64,000 nt of DNA, taken from assembly GCA_963691655.1 (NCBI GenBank), contig OY829328.1, forward strand, positions 71,924,400 through 71,988,399, read 5' to 3'. Below, piece after piece: positions 1-11,908 of the stretch. This DNA comes from Toxonevra muliebris. Its lineage: Eukaryota; Arthropoda; Insecta; Diptera; Pallopteridae. A model generated the notes under the pieces. The model ran no database searches and was not told the origin of the DNA. It saw only the letters and a list, made by a program, of their open reading frames with translations. The stretch's first letter is position 1. Each line of letters begins with the position of its first letter. Position numbers and translations under genes: made by a program.

Positions 1-2430
1 TTGCAAATGGAAACTCTTTCTGGAATATGTTTGAGAGCATAATCAGTGATTTATGGTTTATGATATTGGAACAGCAGATTCCTAATACTCTGAATAGTAT
101 CATCCATTAGCAAATCCTAGGGTAGAGAGGGGGGGGGGGGAGGAGTATGGGGTTAAAATCTCTTACATTTTTTGTCTGAAATTTTTTTATTTACCATCAC
201 ATGCATCATAATTGAGAGTCATGGAACCCTATGCCTAAATTCTCACCATAGTTCTTTCGATCGATCTATGTATAATTTGCTGATAATACTATTTTTATTA
301 AATTTATTGCTCATACTAGTTTCCAATCCTGTTTCAAAGTTTCTATTAAAAAATGGTTTTAGCAAAAGTTGATTTTCTGGAAAAACTTTGCATACATAGT
401 TCTAGTTAATCAGATATAAACCAGCGAAACTTTTGTCAATAGAAATATCCATTCCAGAAACATATATAAAATGAGAATACTTATTATGAGTTCAAGCAAA
501 AAACAAATTTCAAAACTCTTAAACTCAAATATATTCGTGTTTTCTCTGAATCATTTTCGAAATTTCAAGGTTATCTATCATTAATTTTGATATATTATAT
601 TTTGCTTTGATTTTTCATTATTCTTTTCTTTGATTTTATTTAAATTTTTTTTTTCTGATTTTTCTTTATTCCTTTCTTTCATTTTATTTTGATTTTTTTT
701 TTCTTTTTTGATTCTTAATTTTTCATTACTTATTCTTCGCTTCCATTTTATTTTTAATAATATTTCTAAATGTGATTTTTTGAGTCATATGCGTAAGCAT
801 TTTAGTATGTGATAAATCATGGGCACATGTTTCATGTTTTTTTTTTTATATTTTTCTAATCTAATTTTTTCGCTCTTCGGATTGTTTTAAAATTTAAAAT
901 TATTTTGAAAACATAAAAGTCATACAAAAATACAAAAAACAAAACTTTGTCTTAATATCAATTTTTTTTTATTTTCGTCACTATTTTCCTCAAAAGCTAA
1001 ACATTATACTTTTCATGTCGTAAAATATATTGCATTATTAAATTAAAAAATTTTTCACAGCATCAAAAACAATTTTATCACAAATACACACAAAAAAATG
1101 CATTTTCGCTCTTTCACTGTCTATCTATTAAATAATAAAATCAAAACTAAATAAAAAAAATTCAAAAATTAAATTAAAAATGCTAAAATTAAATCTCTCT
1201 CTTTTTATATAATAAATTTAAAAAATATATTTTTCCTGTCTTTTGATTTTTCTTCTTACTAAAAAAAACAAAAATAAAATAAAATAAAAAAAAAAAAAAA
1301 TTAAAAACATGCAGACAGTTCTAAGTGTAAGTATTTTTCTATAAATTCTTGCAGTTTTTTTTTTTTAATAATATTCTCACTTGCCTACTTAGAATTTTTT
1401 CAGTTTCTTAAGACATATTTTTTTTTTTTAATTTTATGCATTTTAAAAAAATTCTACCTACTTGGTTGAAGCAATGAAAATTGCTTTCAAAATTAAATAA
1501 AAAATAATTTAATTGATTCTCTGAAAAAATATGTATTAAAAATATTTAAAAAAATTTTCTAAATTGCAAACAAAACAAATATAAATAAATAATACATTAA
1601 AATTAAATTAAGTAATAATGTATTTATTTAAAAAAATTTTGAAACTAAAATTTCTAAGTTTATTAATTTTTTTTCTCTCACTGGAATGCATTAATTAGAA
1701 AAGTAATCAACTTATAAATGCAATCAAGAATTTCAATAGTTTTTTATAGACAACTTCTTTGCATTTTATTTGCTTATGTTTTTTTTTTAATCTTCCGCTT
1801 TGATCGCAATTTATTTAAATGCGTTTTTCCTCTATATTTCACAATTTTTTTTATGTCTGGTTTTTTTTTTATTTTCACTTTGAGTTGAGCTATTTAATTT
1901 GTTTTTTTTTTTTTTTCTACAATTGCCTGTACATAGTTGTTGTTGTTGTTGGCCGATGACGTCATTATTTGATATATTTGTTTTTATTATTAGCATTCCT
2001 TCGTTAAATATTATTAATCACTTTAATCTTAAGTGAAAAATATTCTGACATTATCCATATAAATATTTTCTAAGTGTAAGAGAAATATTTTTTAATTAGT
2101 TTTTGCTGAAAAGAATTTTTTATTCAAACGCAAATGTAATCACAATTATTCCTTTATATAAAATTTACTTATAAACTTAAGTTGGTTTTCTTAAAGTTAA
2201 TTATATATTTACTATAAATAGTTTCAAAGCATGCATCAGCTATATAAATATTCTTCTAAGTGTTTTTAAATTGTGGCGTCAGCTGTTGAGATCAGTTATT
2301 TAAATGTAGAAAGGAAATGCCATAAAAAAATAGTTTAAAAATAAGGGAAATTAAATATTTTTTTTTCTACTTTAATTAAGTAGTTTCTAAGATTTATTAG
2401 TCCTTTTTAAATATTTTAGTTTTTAAAATA
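1..2430. other. Gene-free AT-rich spacer
   Basis: Long A- and T-runs, a G-run near 130-141 and a TTG triplet run near 1936-1950 followed by a perfect TGACGTCA (CRE-like palindrome, 1957-1964). No open frame with codon structure or similarity that I recognise. It could be intergenic or part of a long intron of a gene outside the window. Confidence 0.6.
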
Positions 2431-2479
2431 ATTCATTTGAAAATAAACTATTTATGCCATTTTTATTTTGAAATTCAAA

Positions 2480-2798
2480 TACCGAGTAGTTCTGCTGGTA
2501 CACTATGCACATCATATAAACATTTCAGGAGGAAATGTTGCGAGACAAAGTTACTTAAAAGCCCCATAAAGTATGCAAAAATATTAATACGTGCAGAGAA
2601 ATTTGAGCTGTCACTTTTCACCGCCATTTAAATTTGCGTGTAAAAAATGTTGCAGACTTCTCTTCAGACTCATGTTGAAAGTATTTCACGAGAGAGAACA
2701 GAGTACTATTCTGGCTAATATATTGCAAAATGTTGCGCACTTATTTCATCAGCAGTTTTTGGCTTTTAATGCAATTTTTCGTGGAATTTCACGTGAAC
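2480..2798 (+). repeat. Interspersed repeat family 1, copy a
   Basis: Shares long stretches with 4873-5130, 11524-11798 and 23199-23620: the block around GTATGCAAAAATATTAATAC, then TTTTCACCGCCATTTAAATT, then a CTCATGTTGA block followed by a GAGAGAACAGAG block. The right end (GAATTTCACGTGAAC) is the rough inverse of the left end of the other copies (GTTTGCGTGAAAT), so this is probably a non-autonomous DNA transposon of about 300-450 bp. The left end is missing or diverged here. Confidence 0.65.
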
Positions 2799-4872
2799 TT
2801 TAAAATTTTTATTCAGTTGGATTTGAAATTAATGCTAGATAATATAACGTGCCACTGGTTTTCAATAGATGATTCTTTTACTAGTTTAAAAATGACAAGC
2901 ACATTGGAAGTACGAAATTTCATTGAACAAATTTCTCAGAATTCAGTGAACTTATGAAAAAGATTGTTCTTATAAAAAAAAAAAACTAAAAATTGGCGAG
3001 TCAGGTTAATCCCCAGAATTTGATTTTGTTGAAGAAGGCAAGTTCTATAGTAGTATCGAAAAAGCCTTTGGGGCGACCTTGAAATTTATACCTATGATTT
3101 TAAATTGTTTAAAGCTCACTCTTAAAATCTATTAAAAATTAGAAAATGCACATAATACTTTTTTCTTTTAAAAATGAAATAGTGAAATGAAAATGCTATA
3201 AAAAAAAAAAAAAACAAATAAATAAACCCAAAAAGAAATTGTATAAAGTTTAAAAATATTTAAACAACAATAATGCAGAGGTAAAACAAAACAAACAAAA
3301 AACAAATGGAAATAAAAGCGAAAGTGTAATTTTTAGATTAGCTAACAGATATGTGAAGGGGGGAAAAAACCAAACACAAATAGATAAAAAATTAGAAACG
3401 AAATAAAAACAAAGAAAACTTGTGTACTTACATATATACATACATAGTAAAAAAACTTTACGCAATTAACACTTAGTTTAATTGCAGTGTACATAAAATA
3501 AAGTGCAATAAAACAATAGTATAATAACAAAAAAAAAAAACAATATATTTATATACATTTTATATATCTTAAAATTAAAAAAATTATGTGTGGGTATCAC
3601 TTCTGAAAAGAAACTTCAAGATACACCGAGTTATAAAAAATAAACAAAGAAACAAAAATGTTTGCTGCAAGGGGGACGACTAAGAAAAAGAAAGAAAGAG
3701 AAAGAGAGAGAGTGATCAACAATGTTTGCGACTGCGATTGTGCGGTGGGCAACTCAACCAACACCATGCGCGTTTGCAGTGATGGCGTGCGGCTTTTGGT
3801 TCAATGCACTTTGTCCCAGAAATACTCCCAGAAATAAAATACATAAATAAAACAAACAAAAAAAAAAATTCATAAAAATAATAGTAGTGTATAAAAATTC
3901 ATGAAAGCACAGACACCAACAACAATGATCATGATGATGATGATGATGATGATAAAGAAAGCGAGAAAAAAAAAATTCAAAATTCATTTCACACTTACCG
4001 TCGCAAGCGTCATTCCTCCATTAGTTTTTTTTTTTTTTTTTTATTTTGGTTTTTTGTATCTCAAACATATCTACTTACAGAAATGTATTCATACATAAGT
4101 AAAAATTTTTAAAGGTGTGTACGAAGCTCACATAAATCTGTTTAATATTGTTTTTAAAAATTTTTGTTAAATTTATCAACTTGATATTATTTACTTATTT
4201 AAGTAGGTAGTTATAAACAAAAATGAAATATGCATAAAAATGTTTATGATATTTTGAAATGTTTGTGCCACATGCAGCTGCAAAAATGTATATCTTATAG
4301 ATACATACACACCTATTAAGTATATCAAAGAGATTTTTGGGTATTTAATTTATTTGTTGCTTTTGTTTTTCTAAGCCTTTAAGTAAGAAGAAAAACTGTG
4401 GCTATAAACAGCGTGGAATCAATAAAATATAAATACAGCAACTCTTCAGGCTTTTTCTCAATAAAAGCATCTGCCAAACTTTTAATCTTTTTTTCTTTCA
4501 TAAAATTTTTGAGATTATTTTAATATTTAGCTGAAAATTGTAGGTCCCCTTAAACGTTTTTTTTCTTATGACGGATTAAAAATAATTTCATTTAATTACT
4601 ATAATATTTTAAGCTGTTTACTAATGTAATTTATGTACAACGTATGAAGGATCTGCTGGTTGCGCTTGTTAATCCGTTTAAGCAAAAAATTTAAAACTTT
4701 TATATTTTGATTAAGGAAATGGCACTTAATAGCTTTTTTTTCGATTCCTGATACTTTTTTTTTATTGATACTTTCATAGCGAGTACTTGTAGTTTAGTTA
4801 TTGAGTACATAACGACTGCGTTAAAAAATGGCACTGCGTTTGAAAAATATATATATTTTTTCTTTTAAAGCC
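2799..4872. other. Gene-free AT-rich spacer with simple repeats
   Basis: Contains an AG-rich run (about 3683-3712) and an ATG/GAT triplet run (about 3926-3952). Short open frames here are low-complexity and I do not call them genes. Confidence 0.6.
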
Positions 4873-5130
4873 TTGTACGAAATTTCATTGGCAACATGCA
4901 TTATTTTTGCAATGAAATTTTATATTTCAAAAGCAAATGTTGCAATACAAAGCTGCTGAAAACCCCCTTGAAGTATGCAAACATATTAATACGTTCAGAG
5001 AAATTTAAGCAGAACATCTGTATGCTGTCACTTTTCACCGCCATTTAAATTTGCGTGAAAAAATGTTGCAAACATCTCTTCAGGCTCATGTTGAGAGTAT
5101 TTTATAAGAGAGAACCGAATACTACTTTGG
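4873..5130 (+). repeat. Interspersed repeat family 1, copy b
   Basis: Same order of blocks as copy a, starting at ACGAAATTTCATTGGCAACA and running to the AGAGAGAACC block. Downstream (5131-5400) several GGTAC/GTACC words and a GTCGTGAAATTTCAC sequence near 5359 may be the rest of this or another element. Confidence 0.65.
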
Positions 5131-7226
5131 ATCAGTGTTGATATTTTAGGTACAATTGTACCATTTTCCGATTTTTTGATCTTCACGGTACCTAAGGCAC
5201 TCCCGAAGTATTTTTGGTACAATTTTGAAATTATTCTGTTTTTGAGGGGAAAAATTTGGAAAATCTTCAGTTTATGAATTTAAGCACGATAAACGCAGTG
5301 GAGGATCCAATAGTTTGGATAATATATTGGGATATATTTCGTAATTATTTTATATAGAGTTTGTCGTGAAATTTCACATGCTTAAGTTTTTAAAAAAGTA
5401 TATTGCAATAAAAAAGTAAAAAGTAAAAAGTAAGTGTAAAAAAAACGTAATTTAAAACCAGGAAAGAGCATAAAAGAATTGCCGCCATATTGTAGAAGAA
5501 TTCTAACATTTTAGGCAGAAAAGTTGCTCAAGAAGGGAATTGTTCGGAATTTTTGTGTCAGTTGGTTCGAATCTAATGGTTTCATCTAAGGTTATAATTT
5601 CTATACTTTTTTAGATAAATTTTGGTGCGCTGAACTCAAATCTGAAGTCGGTTTCTTTGAACTTCCCAAGGTCTCTTACTATTGACGGATCCAAGAGAAT
5701 TTAGACTGAGATTTTTAGATTAAGAAATTGCTAACTATAATTCGAAAACCGGGGAAAGAGTACATTTTATCCTTATCCCATAATGTTAAAAATTAGACTA
5801 AATTTTCGAACCTCAGACCCTCCGAAATGGAGATTTCTATAGAACCATCATTGTCACCCATATTGAAGTTATGATGTACAAGTACAGCTCAAGAAATTTT
5901 GACTCATATGCATAAATTACGTTCTAAAGTACAAAAAAAAAAAACTGAAGACAGTAAATAATAATCATAGTAAAACTGAGGAACAGAAATATATATGTAT
6001 TTATATAGAAACTATGAACGAGCTACAATCTCATAAAATGTGTGGAAGTAGTTAAGCAATTTCTCGATTTTCTACTGCCAGACAGTAGAATCTTGAAAAA
6101 ATCTCTTCTAGGTATATATGAAAATATCTAAATTGGAATGTTACAATTGATGCTGTAAAGGTTGAATAATCGAGAGTTTACTATAAAACTAAGTATCTGC
6201 AACCACTACGTATTTGCATGCATATATAACTTAGTTATGTATATATGCCTTTACGCTTGATTTAATTGAGGCAACGACAACAACAACGACGATGCACATT
6301 CCATTGCAAATTCTTCAATAAAAAAACCAAACAAACAAAAAATAAAAATAAACTTGATTGAAACTTGTAATTTTTAAAGAAATTGAAGTACATACAATTT
6401 GATAATTTGAGTAAAAGCAATCAAAAAGTAACCTACCTACTTGAAAATAATAATTAAAGTTAAATTATTATGATTTTCAATCGTTATTCATGCTTGAAGA
6501 ACTGAATTGTTGATTTTCCAGTAAACTATAAATAATTAAAATAAATTTCATACATTTCTGTTTTCTTTCATTCTTTTTCACTTGCGAGTAAATGACCAAA
6601 GAAACTAATTAAAAATTGCATATATACATATGCATATTTAATTGCTGAAAATTTACATAAATTGCTATTAATAAAACTGGGAGCTGCACTTGAACCACTA
6701 TAATGCATAAATTCATAATATCGTATAGATACATAAGCTACAAATATGTATGTAGGTATAATAAATCAGATAATAAATACAGATATGTACGCTTACTTAT
6801 GAAACTCATAAATCATTAAAATAATGTTTTTTTTACGCATTTTTTATGGATGTATTAAAGTGTTTATACATAGTTTAATCGTTAATATCTTAAGTATGCA
6901 TCATGAAGCTGAAGAAGTAGTGGAAATCAAAAGTTATGAGATTGAAATAATAAATATAATTATTATTGGTATTTCTACTGTAGACAAGTAAAATTTACAG
7001 CTCAGGGTTGCCAAAGACATAATAGTTGCGGATCTAGAATTTTTTAAAAATTGTAAGGTTCTACAAAAAACTTTTCTTTATTATTCTTTTTGAAATAATT
7101 CTGTGTGATAGCCAGTCGAATTATTTTATTAAGCAGTTTTTTACCAATTTTAGATTTACAGTTTGGGTATTGGGTTGCTAAAGTGCAGATTGCGAAAGTT
7201 TCAAACTTTTCTAACAACAAACACAT
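5131..7226. other. Gene-free spacer
   Basis: AT-rich. I see no coding exon, RNA gene or bounded transposon, apart from the possible tail of the family 1 copy at its left edge. Confidence 0.5.
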
Positions 7227-7483
7227 TATGGGTATTCACGCGTTGATGCAAAAGTGCGAAAGTGCGACTTAAAGCACTCAGATGTGAGCGTTCAATGCAA
7301 ATAGTGGAGATGCGAAATAGTTTAACTGTCAAAAAAATACAATCTCATTGAAAAATAATGAAAATATTTTGGATTCTTCTTACGAATTTAAAGGTAGAAA
7401 GGTGTCAAAGGTAGAAAGGTGTCCGCAATCCGCACTTTCGCAACGTCGCAAGGGCATGTTGCATCAACCCATGAATATTCATA
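7227..7483 (-). mobile_element. TA-flanked MITE (GGGTATTCAC family), copy 1
   Basis: About 257 bp beginning TATGGGTATTCACGCGTTG and ending in the decayed inverse ATGAATATTCATA. It is an inverted copy of 41511-41765: the stretches giving CGCACTTTCG, CACCTTTCTACCTTT and ATTTTCATTATTTTTC appear on the opposite strand. It carries a small internal duplication of AAAGGTAGAAAGGTGTC. No coding capacity. Confidence 0.75.
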
Positions 7484-7679
7484 TTGTCACACACTCCGCA
7501 CTTACACCTCAAATTACGCACTACTTCGACTCAGTGCTTAATTGCAATACAGTGTAATTGCGAATTGATAAACAGCTGATTGTCGCTTTAGAAAATCGTA
7601 AGAAGAACCCAAAATAATGTCATTATTTTTCAATAATGTAGATAGTGAAACCATTTCGCATCTCGTAAAGCATTTACTC

Positions 7680-7830
7680 TGTTCCGGTTCACGTGAAATT
7701 CCACTACAAATTGCATATACAAAAAACAGCTGGTGAAATATAAGTGCGAAATAAGTACGAAATATTTTGCGATACATTAGCCAAATTAGAACTCGGTTTT
7801 CTCTCTCATATCTCGACTTTCAATATTTTT
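7680..7830 (-). repeat. Interspersed repeat family 1, inverted fragment
   Basis: GGTTCACGTGAAATTCCACT followed by a sequence complementary to 2700-2798 (TGCAATTT...GTGGAATTTCACGTGAAC read on the other strand). A partial copy of the family in reverse orientation. Confidence 0.55.
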
Positions 7831-8514
7831 TCTATGTAATATTTTTAATATAGAAAATCTAAAAAATTATTATACTAGAATTTTCTCCTTCAGGCTTCAA
7901 AATCGATTTATAAATAGTATAACATAATCGAATTTATTCGGAGAATTACTTACCTAATAGCTCTGGTTTCTTTTTTTAATTCTATTGCACTTTTTTACTT
8001 CATCCAAAAACATTGTAAGGTCGTTTTTTTGCCGAATTTTTAAACTTTATGAAGACAAAATCCCTAAGATGGTTAAAATCATATTCATTCAAATTTAATG
8101 TTTGGCTTATTATACAACCCCCCCCCCCTTCCCCCACAAATAATGAAAATAATGCTATAAATTTCACCCTTGAGGATGAATCGTCATGGCCTCGTTTCAG
8201 TTACGATACAAGTTTTTCCCTCAATTGAGATTTTATGTGGCATCTGATTGTGGCAACTGCCTTGAACTCAACGAGACTAGTTTTTTTTTTTTTTGGCTGA
8301 ACATCAGCTTCTTATACCAAATTCATAATAAATATTTCAACTATTTTTTTGTTTAAATTCTTCAAACTTTCGATCGACTATCATAATATTAAAAGTTAAC
8401 GATTTCACGTACTTGAATTTTTCGAAAATTTTAAGGTAACTCACAAGGTCTCATAAAATCATTAGTCCTAATGGAATTATATATGAAATGAATGTGATAT
8501 GACATCACCCAGTC

Positions 8515-9590
8515 CAGGGCCGTAGCCAGAAATTTTTTTCGAGGGGGGTTTTCATTCGAAGAAAATATTCATAAATAATTTTTATCAAACTGATTTTTAA
8601 ATACAATAAATTAAATCGATGATGCATTTGATGGAGCCTATAAAATTAAAATTTTAGGAAAAATTTTCCGATTTTTTTTAATCTTAACCTCAAAAAAATG
8701 GCCAAAAGTGACAAAAAATTCACAGAATAATTAAATTAAATTTTTTCAAATAAATATTATTCAATGTGCATTCTATTGCATTTTTTTTTTTCGTGAGGGA
8801 CATAATTTCATTAATTCATTGACTTCCCAGTACTGATGATGTACCCAACCTCAAAAAAATTACCAAAAATAGTAGAGGCTCATTTTTTTCAAATGATCAT
8901 CATTGAGAATTTGAGCCATTATCAAAGGTTAAGGAACCCGGATGAGGTTGGCTTATATTCCCTAAATTCGTGAAGTCACTGCATTGAAAGAGATCTTTCT
9001 AGTCGTGGTGCTCTGAGCAATAATGCGTTAAAAAAATTAATTATACTTTAAGATTGCCTCCTAAAACTGCATGGGTTTTGCTAATAAGATGGAGTTTTTG
9101 CGAAAGAATTTTTCACGTTGAACACGAATCTGAGGTCAAAAATTTCCCATCACGTCACGTTTTAGGAAAAAAATGGGGTTCAAGCAAGTCTAATTTTACG
9201 AGGATCCGATAATTTTTTCTATTTTTTATTAATTTTTAAACTTTTCAAACTGATTCAGGACGAAACTTTAAATCAAAAACAGTTACTGACCAAGAAAAAC
9301 TATAAATGCAGGAGTGCTCAGTATCACCTTCTCTTTTTGAATCCGTGTTCAAACCTCATGTCGAAGAAAACAAATCGGATTTGATCGCATAGTGTAACCA
9401 AGATTTCAAATTTACTTTTTATATTTGACTTTTTAGAAAAAAAAAACCGATGGAAATAAAAAATATCGTTAAATAGATTTTATTTTGACTTTTTTTCCAT
9501 TCATTGGCAATTGATCTCAAAAATTAGAAAAAATTTTCACATTTCGGGGGAAGTCAGAACCCCCAAAAGCTCCCCCTAAATATGGCCTTG
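8515..9590 (+). mobile_element. Non-autonomous hAT element, copy 1
   Basis: A 1076-bp element bounded by a perfect 8-bp target-site duplication ACCCAGTC (8507-8514 and 9591-9598). Its ends are CAGGGCCGTAGCC and the imperfect inverse CAAGGCCATATTT. The CAGGG-type terminus and 8-bp duplication are typical of hAT elements. Almost the whole length is repeated in reverse orientation at 45619-46638. I see no hAT transposase, so it was mobilised in trans. Confidence 0.88.
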
Positions 9591-9598
9591 ACCCAGTC

Positions 9599-11520
9599 AA
9601 CTGATTGCTAGAAAAAATATTTATTTTTATTTTTTTAATTAAAATACCAATAGAAAATGTAGAAAGTAAAATATTAGTTGCTTTGTATGGAAGAAGAATC
9701 AAAGCAACAAGGAACAGCTAATTGTTGATATGTTGGTAGCAATTATATGGAGCTTTTTTCCTAATCCAAGTTGGTTGAAACTTTCAATATTTATTAATAT
9801 TTAACTCACAAATATTCATGCTGAATTTTATTGTTCTACAATAGCTCCTTCTATTTTTGTTGTATGAAAACGCTTTACACTGTGCGCAGAAATAAATATT
9901 TATTAAACGAAAAATTTATAGTAGATACATTCAAAACACAACAGAAAATATTCAATTATTTTGCTGAAAAAAAAAAACAAATATAAGAAAGAAAAAATAA
10001 TAATAAACTAAAATGATTGTTGTCATCATTGCAATGGAATGCGACAAAATATTTAATGAATTTATTTAGATAAGAAAGTATAGCATCATTTATGTACAAA
10101 TAATTGAATTAACAATATAACTGCAGGGTATTAAAGAGATACTCTACAGCTGGTACTATTTACATATGAGAGGTAAATAAATTTCTTGTTAAATTTATAC
10201 AGTGATTCCATAAAAAACGAAAGCAAGAGAGCGATGCAAATATATACAATTTGCTTGAAGTGCATTTAGTATTTAATTTGTTAAATTACTTTTAACAATT
10301 TCTATTTAAGTATTTCTTTTTGCTAGATATTTCTTAGATTGTTTGGAATTTTTTTTTTTATACATACGTATGTATTTAATTTATTGTAATAAATTAAATT
10401 GACTTTCCCGTGTAACAAGTTGAAGTTCAATATATAAAATAATTTGGTAATGACATGATCTTGTTGTCAATTGAAAATGTTGATTTATAAGATATGTATG
10501 TACATTGTACATATATAAATGATTATGATGATGGTGGTGCTCTTAATTATTAATTTTATTTTAATTGAATGATATAATATTTTAATAGACTGAATTACTT
10601 TAAATATAGTATGTATAAGTTCCTGAAGATCAAGCAATTAAAGTCAAATAATTTCATTTGTTTTGGAATATATTAAAATTGAAATAGCTGAGAATTTGTG
10701 TAGAGAACTTAGCTTATGCCAAAATTTAATATAACACAATTAGTCATAACTTAATGTAAACAATTCGGGAAAGAAAAATACAACATTTTCGGAGAATTAT
10801 TTATAATGGAATGTTGCATTAACTTTTAAAGAAATTATAAGTTCAGATCAAGTTTTTTTTGGATAACAGCAAAATAAATTTATTTAAAAAATATTAACTT
10901 AAGCACATACAAAAAATATTGGGGTAGTCATAGAAAATCAGGCACAATAATAATAATATTAAAATAAATAGCAGCTAGCCATATTTTAAAGGCATTCTGA
11001 AACACTCAGAGGCAATAAAAAGAAATCGCAGAGTATTCAGATCTTATCGGAGAAAATTTGAGGTAGCCAGAAAGAATCTACAAAAGGTCAAGAACATCAC
11101 AGGCTATGAAGAGCAATCAATTAAAAGCAATCACACTCTATAAGGGATAATTCCACAAAATTCGAATCAGAGAAAAGGGAAAGGGAATATGAATCAATCA
11201 CGGGTATTCAGAAACCAAAAGAGGCAATAACAAGTGAAGAGAAGCTGCCAAAGGAAATATGAGAATACATACAAGGAGAAATATTTAGTTTCTTCTTTTC
11301 TGTGGAAACTTTTTCACACAAATTCAAAACATTTCAAGTTCAGTTCTATGATCAAAACTAATAGAGCTTAAAATAAATTTTGCTCAAGTGCCTAATGTGA
11401 AATTATGTGGTTAAAAGAGTTATCCAATTTTTTCTTATATTCAATGATTTTGATGGGTACCACTGCACTTCGATACTGATGTGTTCTTTTTTTCTTTTCT
11501 AATTTAAGCGAAGTACTAAG
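9599..11520. other. Gene-free spacer with a purine-rich patch
   Basis: AT-rich throughout. From about 10985 to 11280 the + strand becomes strikingly purine-rich, with recurring words such as AGAGGCAATAA and AGCAATCA, suggesting a decayed short tandem repeat. No gene recognised. Confidence 0.5.
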
Positions 11521-11523
11521 TTC

Positions 11524-11798
11524 GTTTGCGTGAAATGTTATTGACAACATGAATTAATCCATATGGTGAAATTTCATATTTCAAGTGCAAATGTTTCAAG
11601 ACAAATTTACTTAAAAACCCCTAGAAGTATGCAAAAATTTGAGCAGAACATATATTTATATTTAAATTTGCTTGAGAAAATGTTGCAGACTTGTCTTCAG
11701 ACTCATGTTGAGGGTATTTCACGAGAGAGAACAGAGAAATACTTCGGCTAAAATCTCGCGACATATTCTGCAGTTATTTTTTGAGCAGTTTTTTTTAA
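11524..11798 (+). repeat. Interspersed repeat family 1, copy c
   Basis: Starts GTTTGCGTGAAATGTTATTG and runs through the same blocks as the other copies to GAGCAGTTTTTT, where it is interrupted by the short hairpin element at 11799-11904. Confidence 0.65.
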
Positions 11799-11904
11799 GG
11801 CCGTTTTCTCAATATCCGGTTTAGCACTAATCCTAAGTTTAACCAAGTGTTAGTAGTAGTTGTTAGTTCTGATTAGTGCTTAAGCGGACATTGAGAAAAC
11901 GGCC
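11799..11904. mobile_element. 106-bp hairpin MITE flanked by TTAA
   Basis: Near-perfect inverted repeat: left arm GGCCGTTTTCTCAATATCCG, right arm the complement (CATTGAGAAAACGGCC), with a loop around 11840-11870. TTAA sits immediately outside both ends (11795-11798, 11905-11908), the target duplication used by piggyBac-type elements. It lies inside a family 1 repeat, so it is the younger insertion. Confidence 0.8.
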
Positions 11905-11908
11905 TTAA

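Noticed and set aside
5560..5577. GGTTCGAATC, a tRNA B-box-like word
   Set aside because: No matching A box, acceptor stem or anticodon arm around it.
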